Source: Hofstenia miamia (Eukaryota; Xenacoelomorpha; Acoela). From it: DNA of 64,000 nt. This document shows positions 1-10,979 of the stretch, one piece after another; position 1 is the stretch's first letter, and each line of letters begins with the position of its first letter. The stretch spans positions 307,352-371,351 of the forward strand of contig SCFE01000093.1 of assembly GCA_004352715.1 (NCBI GenBank). Reading direction: 5' to 3'. Made by a program: the position numbers and the translations under genes. Below the pieces are notes generated by a model that ran no database searches, was not told the DNA's origin, and saw nothing but the letters and a program-made list of their open reading frames with translations.

Positions 1-1
1 A

Positions 2-526
2 CCAAATATAAAAAATACAGTCTTAAACCTATCAAATAAGCCACTCAGTAGCATCCAAAAACAAGACCTTTCTTATGGCCAAGTAGCATTAACGAAACGC
101 ATGCAAGTTGAAACGGAAGCCATGTTTCGAAATCTATTAATAAAAGAAAATCTTAAGGACAATTCAGAAATTAATGCGCTGAAAGAAGAAACTTTGTCAT
201 TATATAAATTATATTGTAAGAAATCTACAATACCAAAAAGAATCAAATCAATGTTATCTGAATTAAAACAATTACCTTGCAATAATGACCTCTGCATTTG
301 CAAATTTGATAAAGTTAATGACATTGTAATTATGAACAAATCGGAATATGTTGAGCAAATGAATAAAATCGTCAATGATAAAATCAATTTTAAATATTTA
401 TCAAATAAACAAAGCAAGCAAAGTCATTTTCTTTGTTCTCAGAATAAATTTAATAGGCAGTTATTAGATATGAAGAATCTGAAACAAATTTCTGAAGAGC
501 AATATCAACTATATATATATATATGA
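2..526 (+). pseudogene. Penelope-like element reverse-transcriptase N-terminal fragment (partial at window edge)
   Basis: This frame is open from base 2 to the stop at 526, so the element begins outside the window and the ATG at 101 is probably not the real start. Three blocks match the region upstream of the RT core in Penelope-like elements: NLSNKPLSSIQKQDLSYG near the edge, KFDKVNDIVIMNKSEYVEQM (usually KADKGN-VVxMDxxxYxxKM) in the middle, and NLKQISEEQYQLY at the end, where the family continues into the RT fingers. The copy runs out into a short (AT)n tract at 510-525 and lacks the catalytic YxDD region. The family encodes an RT, often fused to a GIY-YIG endonuclease. KVN in place of KGN suggests decay. 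A different RT class is possible but less likely. Confidence 0.62.
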
Positions 527-789
527 CTAGGTGCCTCCGTTAGCACGTAAACACGCATTGCTAGAGTGAATTTTTTCTACAACCTGCTGTATTCGATTAA
601 CATTTTATTAATTTCCTCCTTACTAATTTCTGCATTGAAAACTTTTTCATGCACTAATTTTTCAGTTTAGCATTAGCAATATATTTTTTAAATGTTTGTT
701 TTTCTACACGATAACACTGTTCAGAAATACTAACTAATTCTTTCAGAGTCTATCCATGCAAAAATCATTTTAGGTCATTCTTACAAATT

Positions 790-1545
790 AAATTCTATGT
801 ATACTGTAATACAGAATTACACATTTAGTTCGACATCATATATGCCTTTAATAAGTACTTTGATGTACTAAAATATTTGATATATAATTTATGTACATAA
901 GTAGCAACAATGGTTATAAAATAGAGCTCTGCGATACACCAAGTATTGAAAATGTTGCATTCACCTATATGTATTGATAACCATTGCCTAACTCTAGACC
1001 ATACCATACAGCTTCATTATTAGTAGTTTATGGTCATGATGCCAAAGGTTTGTCCTTTATCAATAAATACACAAACAGTGTATAACTGGTAAAATTTTCT
1101 TTGAAATTTTCAATATTAATGTTGTGTTATGGTTAGGTCTAAATCAAAATCTATTGGTATATACTTATATACTTGCTGAATATAGGTAATAATACCATTC
1201 TTATATATTGGAATTAGGTTCGATTTCGTGAGGAGTGAACATATAATACTTAGTGATATCGCTTTAACAACATTTAAAATATCATCAAATAAAAAGAACC
1301 ATTTCAGTTTTAAACTTGTAATGATTTCCTGTATTTGAGACTTGATATTGCTATTAAAACAATATATTCAGGATGACCCTATCTATGCTTAAGTTTTACT
1401 TTTTCAATGCGGGAATGTATTTTTACAATAGAAGGTCCAATGTTAATAAAATAGTTATTGAATTCACTAACAGTACACGCTATATCATTATGATATATAG
1501 TCAAATGCCTTAAAAAAGAATCACTGAAAAGAATAGTGTTAACTT
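790..1545 (-). pseudogene. LINE reverse-transcriptase remnant (CR1/Jockey-like), frameshifted
   Basis: Read on the minus strand, this AT-rich stretch contains broken blocks of a non-LTR retrotransposon RT in the correct order. First comes a linker block, TVSEFNNYFINIGPSIVK (family form xxxFNxYFxNIGPxLA), near 1440-1470. Next are RT-0/1-like residues with IPIYKNG near 1220. Then DHKLLIMKLYG follows a decayed FDTIN block near 1010-1050. Last is GVSQSSIL-stop-PLLLLMYINYISNIL near 860-930, matching the conserved GVPQGSILGPLLFLIYIND motif. Several in-frame stops and frame changes are needed, so it is dead. Nothing in the sequence separates CR1 from Jockey or L2 here. Confidence 0.6.
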
Positions 1546-1548
<3 letters not shown>

Positions 1549-1579
<31 letters not shown>

Positions 1580-1651
1580 NNNNNNNNNNNNNNNNNNNNN
1601 NNNNNNNNNNNNNNNNNNNNNNNNNNNNNNNNNNNNNNTATATATATATAT
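1549..1651. repeat. (TA)n microsatellite spanning a 59-N assembly gap
   Basis: Pure TA repeat runs into Ns at 1580-1638 and resumes on the other side, so the gap is within the microsatellite and its true length is unknown. Confidence 0.95.
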
Positions 1652-2104
1652 TACATACCTTCAAACAATTTTGACTGTCTTGAATGTTAGCTCTCTAATT
1701 ATAAACTAAAACAAAAGACTAAATCTTGATGGTTTCATTGCCTTACATACATTTCAACTAATCGAAGGCTGAAATGAATATAAAATTATATGAATAACAA
1801 ATATCTGGTTGAAAACACAGCAACAATTTCACTAAACACAACTATCAAAACTATTCTAATATCACTGTGAAATGAGCTGCATTGCATATAAAACACAATA
1901 AGAAATCATTATTATAATACAAACTATTAACTAAATTTTCCCGAATATAAAAGTAAGGAAAATATTAATAAATGCAGAACAAAAACATCATTTTCTTTTA
2001 GACTAGCAAATGCTAATGAATTAGAAACCATAATAAAAACTTAGACACAAATTAAACGACTGCTTATAATCTGCCAATCATTATTATTAAGTTTAAGCTC
2101 TCCT

Positions 2105-2590
2105 TAAATTTTCCATTGTACTCTTCGCGTCTTTTTTCTTTCATAATAACTGCATTGCTCTATTTTTCGCTTTTTTGACGATACTGGTGTAAAGTCGTCG
2201 TAATTCATTTTCTTTTTGAGAACCAAATCCTCCGTAAATTCCAAAAATTGCATCAGAAGGAATAACACGATAGACTTCAAGTTGAGAGTGTCCTCGACGC
2301 TTTAAAAATGTGCTTCACTTTCACCACCGCCCGTTCGAACCATTGATAAAACTATTTGTTTTATTTTTTATGTTTTTCTTCTTTGATCGCATCTGTGCTC
2401 CTCGCATTACCTCCAACATAATTTACTTTATCTGTGATTTTTTGATAAATATCAAATTTTAATTTTTGTGTTATCGTATTTGAATGCTTACTGGAAAGTA
2501 CCTCGTAATTGTTGACGAATTCATTAATAATGATTTGAATTTTTTCTTTAAAAAATCTTTGCTTCGCTTTCTTGTTTTATCAATTTCGTT
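2105..2590 (-). pseudogene. Myb/SANT-like DNA-binding domain pseudogene (Harbinger-associated or NAIF1-like)
   Basis: On the minus strand, starting near 2566, one frame reads KQRFFKEKIQIIINEFVNNY, then EVLSSKHSNTITQKLKFDIY, then QKITDKVNYVGGNARSTDAI, and stops near 2358. This fits the trihelix Myb/SANT-like domain in the Myb-like protein of Harbinger transposons and in NAIF1-type proteins: aromatic start, then YxxLxxxxSNxIT, then WxxITxxVNxVG-xxR. Downstream in a shifted frame come TGGG and VIPSDAIFGIYGGF, matching the conserved TGGG and IPxxAIxGIxGG block that follows the domain in these proteins. Frameshifts near 2330 and 2280 and a stop after the domain show it is dead. No Harbinger nuclease was seen next to it, so it may be an orphan fragment or a decayed host-type gene. 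Confidence 0.6.
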
Positions 2591-2699
2591 ATAAAAGCCG
2601 TAATATAATAAAAATTCGAGTGATATTTTAATTGATAATGATTGGCTATTGCATAAATGGTAATTTCAACCACAAGAATCAAATTTATTTTTAATCAAT

Positions 2700-3533
2700 G
2701 TCAATAGTTTGCAAACATATTGCCTATCAGCTCAATACCAACAGATACCTTATCAAACCTTTACCAGGAGATTAAATGCGCGCAAATTATTCGCATTTGA
2801 TAAATAGTGTTTTGATAGTTATAATTGCCCAAATCACTAGCAACTAACTATGTGCGGTCACCCCAAGACATTCCACAGGGACAGGTATTGGTCCCATTTT
2901 ATATGCAATTTACGTTAATTACATAACTCAAATGGTAAAAAAACAGTAAAATGTATCAATATGCCAATGATACCTGTTTTATAAGTACTGATATAAATGC
3001 CTTAATTTCTTTAATAATCAACCGAAAACAAATATTAAAAAAACATAATTTATAATATTTTCTCAAACATACACAAATCTCACAAAAACATGGAACATAT
3101 TATAAATACGGTATCAATTAAGCAAAGCGAATCTATAAACTATGTAGGTGTTGAAATTGACAATGATTCGAACAATTCTTAATGACTAAAATTCAAAAAA
3201 TAGCTTCTGGAGTTAGGTATCTTTATAATCTTGGAAATATGTTAAATACACATCACAAACAATTAATAAATTCTCTCTGCTTATCACACTTTCAATACTG
3301 TTCATAACTCTTTACAAATATAATTTCTAAATATCGCAAAAAACATGATAATGCAGCCGACTATCGATTAAACTCCAAACTATTGCCTCCTTACAAATGA
3401 ATATTTTATCCATAATATTTAAACTCAAATTTAGTCAGCCTTCCATTTCGTTTCTAAGACTATATTAAATTGAATAAAGATTCTCAAAAATTTTTATGCT
3501 TAGATAAACATTTTAATAGCTTTCACAAAATCC
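2700..3533 (+). pseudogene. LINE family alpha, 3' half of ORF2 (RT palm to C-terminus), decayed
   Basis: Shifted frames give the RT block IPQGQVLVP (GVPQGSVLGP) near 2868, then YQYANDTCFI near 2960, where the catalytic YADD reads YAND. Further blocks are MTKIQKIASGVRYLYNLGN near 3183 and a C-terminal DYIKLNKDSQKFLCLDKHF ending in FHKI near 3530. The last block also occurs in tails near 39.5, 40.5, 42.5 and 62.1 kb, which defines one family (alpha). The copy stops abruptly at about 3533, where the ORF1 of another LINE begins, so one element inserted into or next to the other. Loss of a catalytic Asp and the frameshifts make it inactive. Confidence 0.78.
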
Positions 3534-4101
3534 AAGAAATTCTGGAAAAAATTGCGAATATTCCGCTTGAAGAGATAATGCTTTTTAAAGACAATAACAC
3601 AAAGTTTGCATACCACTGGATATCCGAAAAAATAATTTTTTCTGAATCACATAGGAAACAAGGAGTGAATGTTACTCACGCGGATGTGGCAAAAGTTGGA
3701 AAATCTATGGACGATAATCCTATTAAACGAACACTTCGAATTAAACACCTACCTGAAGCATCCGACGGAAACTCGAAGTTTGAAATGAAAAAAATGTGAA
3801 CAAGTTGTTAACATTCTTAGATGAACCTCATGATATGGAAGACTTGAGACGAATTGGCAAACCAGTAAAACTCAAAAGCAATCTTGCGTTGAAAAGTATC
3901 TAAACAAAGCCAATAATCTGAAGAATTACGAACAAAGCATATTTTTATCTCGGGCTCTTACCGCTGAAGAATATCAAACTGAGAAGAAAGTTTTGGCAAA
4001 ACGTTGGAAGTTGATAAATAAAGACAAGCATGACAAAAAAGGATGTGAAAATTCGGAACGTTGCATTGTATCTTAAAGGACAACGTGTTAACGTTGAATG
4101 A
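3534..4101 (+). pseudogene. LINE B ORF1, C-terminal part (nucleic-acid-binding protein of a non-LTR retrotransposon)
   Basis: The frame entered from alpha-tail sequence carries RTLRIKHLPEASDGN near 3730. After a frameshift near 3795 come FLDEPHDMEDLRRIGKPVK, IFLSRALTAEEYQTEKKVL and ALYLKGQRVNVE. This matches the C-terminus of LINE ORF1 proteins of the type RRxGK...IFxxxxLTxEExxxxKxLxxxW...IRxxxLYxxGxxVN, which follows a zinc-knuckle or RRM region in full-length elements. The N-terminal part is missing (5' truncated at about 3534). The stop TGA at 4099-4101 overlaps the ATG of ORF2. ORF1 proteins coat element RNA in the retrotransposition particle. Confidence 0.72.
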
Positions 4102-6610
4102 CTCACCGCCAAAAAATGAAAACTAAACTCCCGTATGTAGCCACCACAAATATTCGCTCAATTAGAAACAAAATTGATGAACTGAGACTTGTTATGAAAA
4201 ATATCGCAACTGGTGTACTTTTTGTAACTGAAACCTGGTTAAAGGAGACTGATGACTCTGCTTACTACAACATAGCTAATTACTCGGAACCTTATCGTGC
4301 TGATCGTATCGCTAGGACTGGAGGAGTAGTTGCGATTTATGTCCGCAAAAGCTTCGGTGAAAATGAGATTATTAAGTTAAACATTTCCGATGACACGTTT
4401 GAAGTATTACTAGTTCGTAACATTGACCATTCAATTATTTTTTGTGTTGTTTATGTCCCACCAGGGCTGAAAAATTCGATAAATGTAGCTATTAAAACTC
4501 AAATTATTTCAATGTTAGAACATGCTCATTGTCTTTATCCTAATCATTTTACAATAGTTTCGGACGTCTTGAATAAATCATTCATTGACGCTCATTTGGA
4601 TGACATTCTCGATTCTTTAGCTTTATGTAGCCTTATCAATTCCAAAACAACATCAAATTCTGATCTAGATGTTATCCTTACTGACAATGTATTAGAAGAA
4701 GATTACAAAGCAGCTCAATTACCCCCCAGTGGGCTCTTCGGATCATTATCTTCGCACACTATCCAGCTTCTTCCTTCTGCCAAGAAGTTTATGATCTGCG
4801 TAAATCAAACATTATTGCGTTCCTCAGTGCCATTAACTTTTTATTTAGCAATGTGTATTATTGTCATGATATTAACACCAAAGTTTCTCTTTTTTATGAT
4901 ATTCTATACACTGGTTTGGAAGTTATTCCCAAGAGCACTATCAAAGTGTCGGACGAAGACCCTTGGAGGACGAAGAATGTATGTGATATCTTTCAGAAAA
5001 AACTTGATGCATTTGAAAACGGCAATTCTGTCTTGTTCCAACATTATAGAAAGAAACTGGACTTGGCAATTGTTGAAGCACGTAGGAAGTGCATTAATTC
5101 GGCAAACAATGTGAAACAGAGCTGGGATTTATACAAATCGCCTACTAAAGGCAAAAGAACCTCTCCATTGTCTAGCCTAATACAGGAATTTTCCAATGTG
5201 GATAATTTCTTAAGCAAAGCTGGCGAAAAATTTGAATCAGTTATGTCATATTCAGTAGGCGAAGAACCAATTAACACGAACCTTTATGAGAACAACACCT
5301 TTTCACTATGCTGGCCCATAGATGTCTACAATTACCTGCTTACCATAAAAAATCATGGCACTGATTCGGATGGCATTAGTAACATTCTTTACAGTAACGC
5401 CGCCCACATCATTGCTGAACCATTGTGCAACATCATCAATTCTTCGTTTGTGACACAAACGATTCCCTGCAATTTCAAAATTGCACGTGTGTGCCCTCTC
5501 CCTAAAATTTCTCGACCTACCATCGCTGACCTGCGCCTTACTATCTATACTCTCTAAATGTCTGGAGCACCTTGCCATGAAATCATTAAAACCCGTGCTC
5601 TTAAAGTACGCTGATAAAAACCAATTTGGTTATCAAAAGCAAAAGTCAACTTGTACAGCCTTAATTGTATTACTGGAGGAGATAACAAATATCCTTGATT
5701 AGGGCGACGACGTGCTAATGCAAGCGTTCGACATGAGTAAAGCGTTTGACACGATAAACCACAAAAACTCCCCACCAAACTAGAAACTTTTGGTGTATCT
5801 GAGAATGTCCTTGTTTGGTTGAAAAGTTACCTTTCAGGGCACAAGTTCTACGTTACCTATTGCGGTCATGACAGTCAGCCTTTCGATGTCACTAGTGGTG
5901 TACCACAATGGTCTCTAATTGGGCCCTTTTTATTCATTGTTTTTATTAGCGACATTACTGTTAAGAACGGAAGTGTAATCAAGTACGCTGACAACTTTAC
6001 TTCAGTTATTCGTATTCGTAAAATCAGTCTATACACACTGATAAAAGTTTAATTCATAAATTCTGCGAGCAAACGACCTGAAATCCAATGAAAGCAAGAG
6101 TCAACAGATGGTTTCTCCGCTAGAAAGAAATGTTATAATTTATCATATGATATAGTTGTCACTGACACAATCAAAATATTAGGAGTAAAAATTGACTCGA
6201 AGTTATGCTGGAAAGAAGAATTTAACGAAACATGTAAAAAGGCTTCGATGTGAATTACCATTCTTAAGCAGCTAAACCTCGTCTGCTCGGAGAAAGAACT
6301 CATGGATATTTTCAGATCAACTATTTTATCGATTTTGATTACTGCGCGCTTATTTTTACTGGCATAACATTGCATGCGCAAACCAGAACACAAAGGGTTA
6401 TAAAAAAGGCTCTTTACCACCAAATCTTTATGCTTAAATGAACGTCGTTTGGACTTGTGCATGAAACTTTTCCAGAAAATTTCTAATAAGGATAACCATT
6501 TGCGTCATCTACTGCCTGTCACTTTGCCTAGAACCAGAAAGCTCAGAGAAAGATTATATAAACTCACGTTAAAGAAAAAACAGTTCATCCACTTTATTAT
6601 TGTTATAAAC
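4098..6610 (+). pseudogene. LINE B ORF2: AP endonuclease and reverse transcriptase, four frame changes
   Basis: The ATG at 4098 overlaps the ORF1 stop (ATGA). The endonuclease domain spans about residues 10-220: NIRSIRNKIDEL, VTETWL, RTGGVVAIYV, VVYVPPG, TIVSDVLNKSFID (GDFN decayed to SDVLN) and LDVILTDN; the terminal SDH appears as SSH. A frameshift near 4775 leads into the linker and RT motifs 0-1 (IKNHGTDSDGIS, FKIARVCPLPK). A second, near 5520, leads to LSILSKCLEHL, NQFGYQKQKSTCTAL, a stop at 5700 and FDMSKAFDTIN. A third, near 5775, leads to SGVPQWSLIGPFLFIVFISD (GVPQG changed to PQW) and KYADNFTSV (YADD changed to YADN). After more breaks the C-terminus ends RRLDLCMKLFQKI and LPRTRKLRERLYKL near 6450-6560. 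The domain order is complete for a CR1/Jockey-like LINE, but several catalytic residues are lost. Confidence 0.88.
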
Positions 6611-6700
6611 AGTATGTAATTTTGAGTCTCAATTGTCCTGTATGTGTATACTTAAATAAACGTCATTCTTCTTCTCAAGGAACACACGCACACACACAAT
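6611..6700 (+). other. LINE B 3' untranslated end
   Basis: After the ORF2 stop region comes a short 3' tail with an AATAAA-type signal near 6653. It is followed by CTTCTTCT and a CA-rich run, taken as the end of the element. No clear target-site duplication was found. Confidence 0.45.
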
Positions 6701-7803
6701 ATATTATTTAGTATATTTTGTAACTATATTTAGGTTACAGTTTGTATTATTTACTCTTTATTTACAGCAATAAATTTCTTTTGACTCAAATTATATTCAA
6801 ATGAAAGCAGATTAGCCTGTTCAATAACAACCAATACCATGACGCTACGCTAATAAATATAAAATCGAATGACAATTTGAAGCTTTTCGATATCCAAATA
6901 ATTATCAATTATCTATCTATTTCTCTGATCTAGAATTAAAAATTAAAAATCCTAAATAAATTTGTCGATTTTGGCTCCCCAAATGTTAAAGTATTAGAAA
7001 TGCTAAAATCACAACAATGAAACTACAATGGAGTTTTACAGAAAGATTTTCTGTTGATAGTAAAAAAATTGCCAAAAGAACATTCGCATTATAAAATAGC
7101 TCAAACATTCTCGTCTCGAATTCTAAAATTACAGGAAGATCCTACAATATGTTAATGCTAACCATAAATAGGATGTTGAACAGAAAACAAATTTGAAACG
7201 TTGCTATTTCCACACTGAATTAATTCGGATTATTGTTTTTTCATTAAATGACAATAGACTTGTAACCGGGCAACGATTTAAACGAAATAATATAATAGAT
7301 TTTATTAAATAGAAATAGTTGTAAAAAATTTACTCATTCAAATAGTATTAATATTCATATAGGTAATACGAAGAAGCAATTACAATAAGCGTTAGATCAA
7401 TTTTAAACAAAACACAAAGATCTTTATTTATTTAGGAGAGTTGAAGGGTTACACCATTTGCCAAAATTTGGCCACTTTATGATTTTATCAATATATTAAA
7501 TTGTGATCATATATTTATTCTGGACAAATAATTGAAATATATTTGGGAACAAAGAGTAACTAGTTCATGTGCCAGCAGCATTGGAAGGAACATACTAGAA
7601 GGATTAAAATGTAAGCAAAATTATTCAGGTGAATTTCTGAGTTTATACAAATTCTGTGAACTTGTTTGCTTCAAGCCCAAAATCAGGGTGGCAACTACAT
7701 CACTAACAAGAAACACTTGTAGAAAACCTAGGAGAGGAAAGTCAGGTTTTCAGCACTGTAATTTTAGATTGATTAATTTTATTAAATTATTAGGTTAAGC
7801 CTA
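6701..7803. other. Unassigned AT-rich stretch
   Basis: No recognisable protein remnant, RNA gene or long repeat was found on either strand. An 88-codon frame at 7532-7798 has no recognisable motif. CpG dinucleotides are present up to about 7390 and then almost vanish. Confidence 0.5.
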
Positions 7804-8609
7804 CCAGATAACAATTTAAGGGCTAAACAACATTGTTTTGTATTGATATGTGGTTGTTTTATGCATCAAAAACAACGTTGATTTAACATCAAAATGGTAC
7901 CATTTCATTGGTCTAAACAATGTTGCTTCAACAATGTCACATTAGGTTGCTTTTTGGTTGTTTTTTATGAATAAAAATGCAATATTTCAAGGTCATAACA
8001 ACATTGTTTTATGTTGTCACATGATTGTTTTAGCAATATTTTTATATGCAAAATAACATTATATATTGCAAAACAGTTCAAGCATGGCTGCTTAAACAAA
8101 CACAAGCCCAATAAAGGGCAAACCAATATCTGCTAAGCATATTCAATACAGACATTTGTTAAACATTTAAATGAATGTCTTGTATATAAATGGTAACAAT
8201 GAGCATAAAAATCTGCTACATTTAACAAAAATTTAAAATATAAAATTAAGTACAATTTTGAAATAGTACTTTCTTAAATTGTGAAAAATATCATCTGCTC
8301 AAATAAAACTTTTTTGTTTAACAGTCAATTTCAAGGTGTCCTAATATTCATGAATAAATTATTTTGAAAATTCACTTATCTAGTATATTATAATTTACAC
8401 AAATTTAAAATTTCAAAATGGTTTCACAAACACTTTTTTTATATTTAAAGGATCTAGTAATAAGAATAACAAAGTGAGTTTTATTTCTGAGCATTTGCTC
8501 AATGGTTATTATTTACTAATGTTGTTATTATGATGTTAGTGGTTGCTGCAACATCCAAAATTATGAAACAACTATAAACAACATAAAAACAACTAAAATT
8601 GTTATCTGG
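7804..8609. mobile_element. Candidate non-autonomous DNA transposon with about 15-bp terminal inverted repeats
   Basis: The left end CCAGATAACAATTTA and the right end TAAATTGTTATCTGG-like sequence at 8594-8609 are inverted copies with one difference. Inside the left end are three imperfect direct repeats of about 80-90 bp (starting near 7822, 7911 and 7996). Each has a CTAAACAACATTGTTTT-like core and a second TTGTTTTATG box. The right end has ACAACATAAAAACAAC boxes in the opposite sense. No transposase remnant is visible. The superfamily is unknown, and the target duplication is unclear. Confidence 0.5.
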
Positions 8610-10979
8610 GCTTTTGGTCATTAGCTAGTTATTAGAAATTTTACTCATATATTAAACAGTTTTAAATGGTTGCTATCACACAAGATTTTTAGTTTACTTC
8701 TTATTTAGTTACCTAAACTTTGATTTTGCTTGTGAATTTATATCAATTATTATTTCACTAAAAAATAAAGCTTAAATAAATCAGGCAACTGCCATTATTC
8801 ACAGTGTTATGGGCTGATTTTCATTACTAGGCTTAAACCTGCTAACAGTGTATGTCAAATTCTACATATATGAGTGTTTGTAAAGTTAAGCTTGTGGAGC
8901 TTTCAAGAACTTTGCATGTATTTACCAAATCTAACTTTAAGCTTAAGTGACAAAACATCATGATGGTTGTGTGCACTGTGCACAGTGTTGCAAAAATTTT
9001 ATATTTACAATTATGTAGTAAACATTCAAGTGTTGATACCACACTAATGTAATTTATAATACAGTTTTTGATGGAAATGATATATTACTGGAGATATTTA
9101 AGTAAATGAAGAATATTGAATTTGATAATTAACATTGAATCATGAATTTTCAATAGCCCTGTTGAATTGTACTATTCAAATCTTCAGCAAAATAAACATT
9201 TTTCATACAATGAATGTTTAATTTGAAATTTTTATTTTGCATTTGGTTAGATCAATTTTTGACATCATCATTATTTTATAGTAATTGAAATTTCTCAAAT
9301 CTGCAATTCAGTCTATTTGAGTAATGGGAAATCCTCAAATAAATATTCAAATTTGAATTTTTCAAGCATCAAGTAACAAATATCACTTTTAGAATACTTG
9401 AATTATTTCCTTATTCAGTATGTATGTGTTTTAGAAATTTTGTTTTAATGAGCAACACATAAATATACAAATAATGGAAAAATTTAAGTAAATAAATAAT
9501 TTCCTTTGACACCAAGCTTGAAATATTAAAATCTCAATCTTGATTAGCTTATAAAACATAAAAGAAGAAACTCAGAACAGAAATACTAAATGCTCAAAGT
9601 TGAATTCCTTTGAAAAGTTTATTAAGGATGGAGAGTTGGGAACACAGGAAGAATTCCATCAGCAGTGATGTGTACTTACTCTACTGAACAACTTTAGTTT
9701 ATTGACTACAGTTTATGATACTCCATTAGCTTCCATATAACTTTTGCCTTAATGAGAACATAGTTTTGTGTTTATTTTATACTTAATGATATTAAGGATT
9801 TAAGTTCTCAACAACATTGACTTAAACTAGAATAATTATTATTGATTACAACTTTATTGTCTCTTGACAGTCTTGGTGACAGGTTTCATAATTCAACTTT
9901 ACTTATAACAGAAATAAGGAAAGAATGCTTACTTGTTTATTTACAAATAAAATGTTTTGCTCCAGTAAAAGCTCTTATCCTAATTGTGTAAGTTTAACAA
10001 ATGAAGGATTTAAAATGCAAACAACTTCAATGTAAATTTAATTTCATTCTTGTTAAATTTATTAATAAATAGGAGAATAACATAGATCATTTATTCATTA
10101 TTTTATTTATTTATCAACTTGCAACCAGACATTCAATACAAATGATTACATCTACATGTAAATGTTGTGATGTCACCCTCAAATGATTAGAGAATAAATT
10201 ATTTGAAAAATTGTAGTTATTTAAAATATTTATTGTGACAAACAAAATTAATCTGTTAAGTTTTTTGATGCAGAGTCATAAACCATTTGAGCAGAAATTT
10301 AAGCACACAAGTTACCAATTTGCTAAGAACCAAACTACAAAACAAATTAATTACATTTAACATTTGAAAAGCTGAAAACTGATTTGTGAACTTAGAAGAA
10401 ATGTTAAAATTTGTTACACAAGCACTTGAAAAAAGAATAAGTAAAGAAAAAGTTGATAAAAAACTTAATTTACTAATTATAATCCTAATTAATACAATTT
10501 CTTCTTGTAATGAAAATAGTTAGGTTTCCCTACTTTCCAAAAATTCTTAATCAGTTTTTAGTTGTTCTAATTTAAATGATCAGTGTGCATGTATTTATCT
10601 CTGATTCCTGTATTTTACATGCTGCATTACTTGATAAAATCTTCATTTAGTTATACAAGTTATAATCAAGCTTCATTTACCTTTTATTGTTATTTATCTA
10701 AGCTTAAGTGTTATAGATATCTGGGATTAGTAATGTGTTCACTGAATTCCAAATGTCATGATTGATATTGAAGACAAAGCTCATCCCTCACTTAGTTTAA
10801 ATTGTTTGGCGATTTTTTACTTTGCTTGTACTATTATTCATCTTTGCATAAAATGAAAGCAATAAAGGAGCCATCTAGCAATGATATCATTTAACAAGCC
10901 AAAGTCTATATGTATGGCCAACCATATTTGTAAAACAAGGCAAGAAATTCAGGTTATGCATTGACTTTTGAAAGTTAAA
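8610..10979. other. Unassigned, extremely AT-rich and CpG-free stretch
   Basis: No coding remnant or RNA gene was recognised. The sequence is simple in composition, with one CpG (near 10810) in about 2.4 kb. It belongs to the CpG-depleted domain reported in the findings. Confidence 0.55.

Noticed and set aside
7532-7798. 88-codon frame as a host gene
   Set aside because: No recognisable domain, no neighbouring exons, low-complexity composition.
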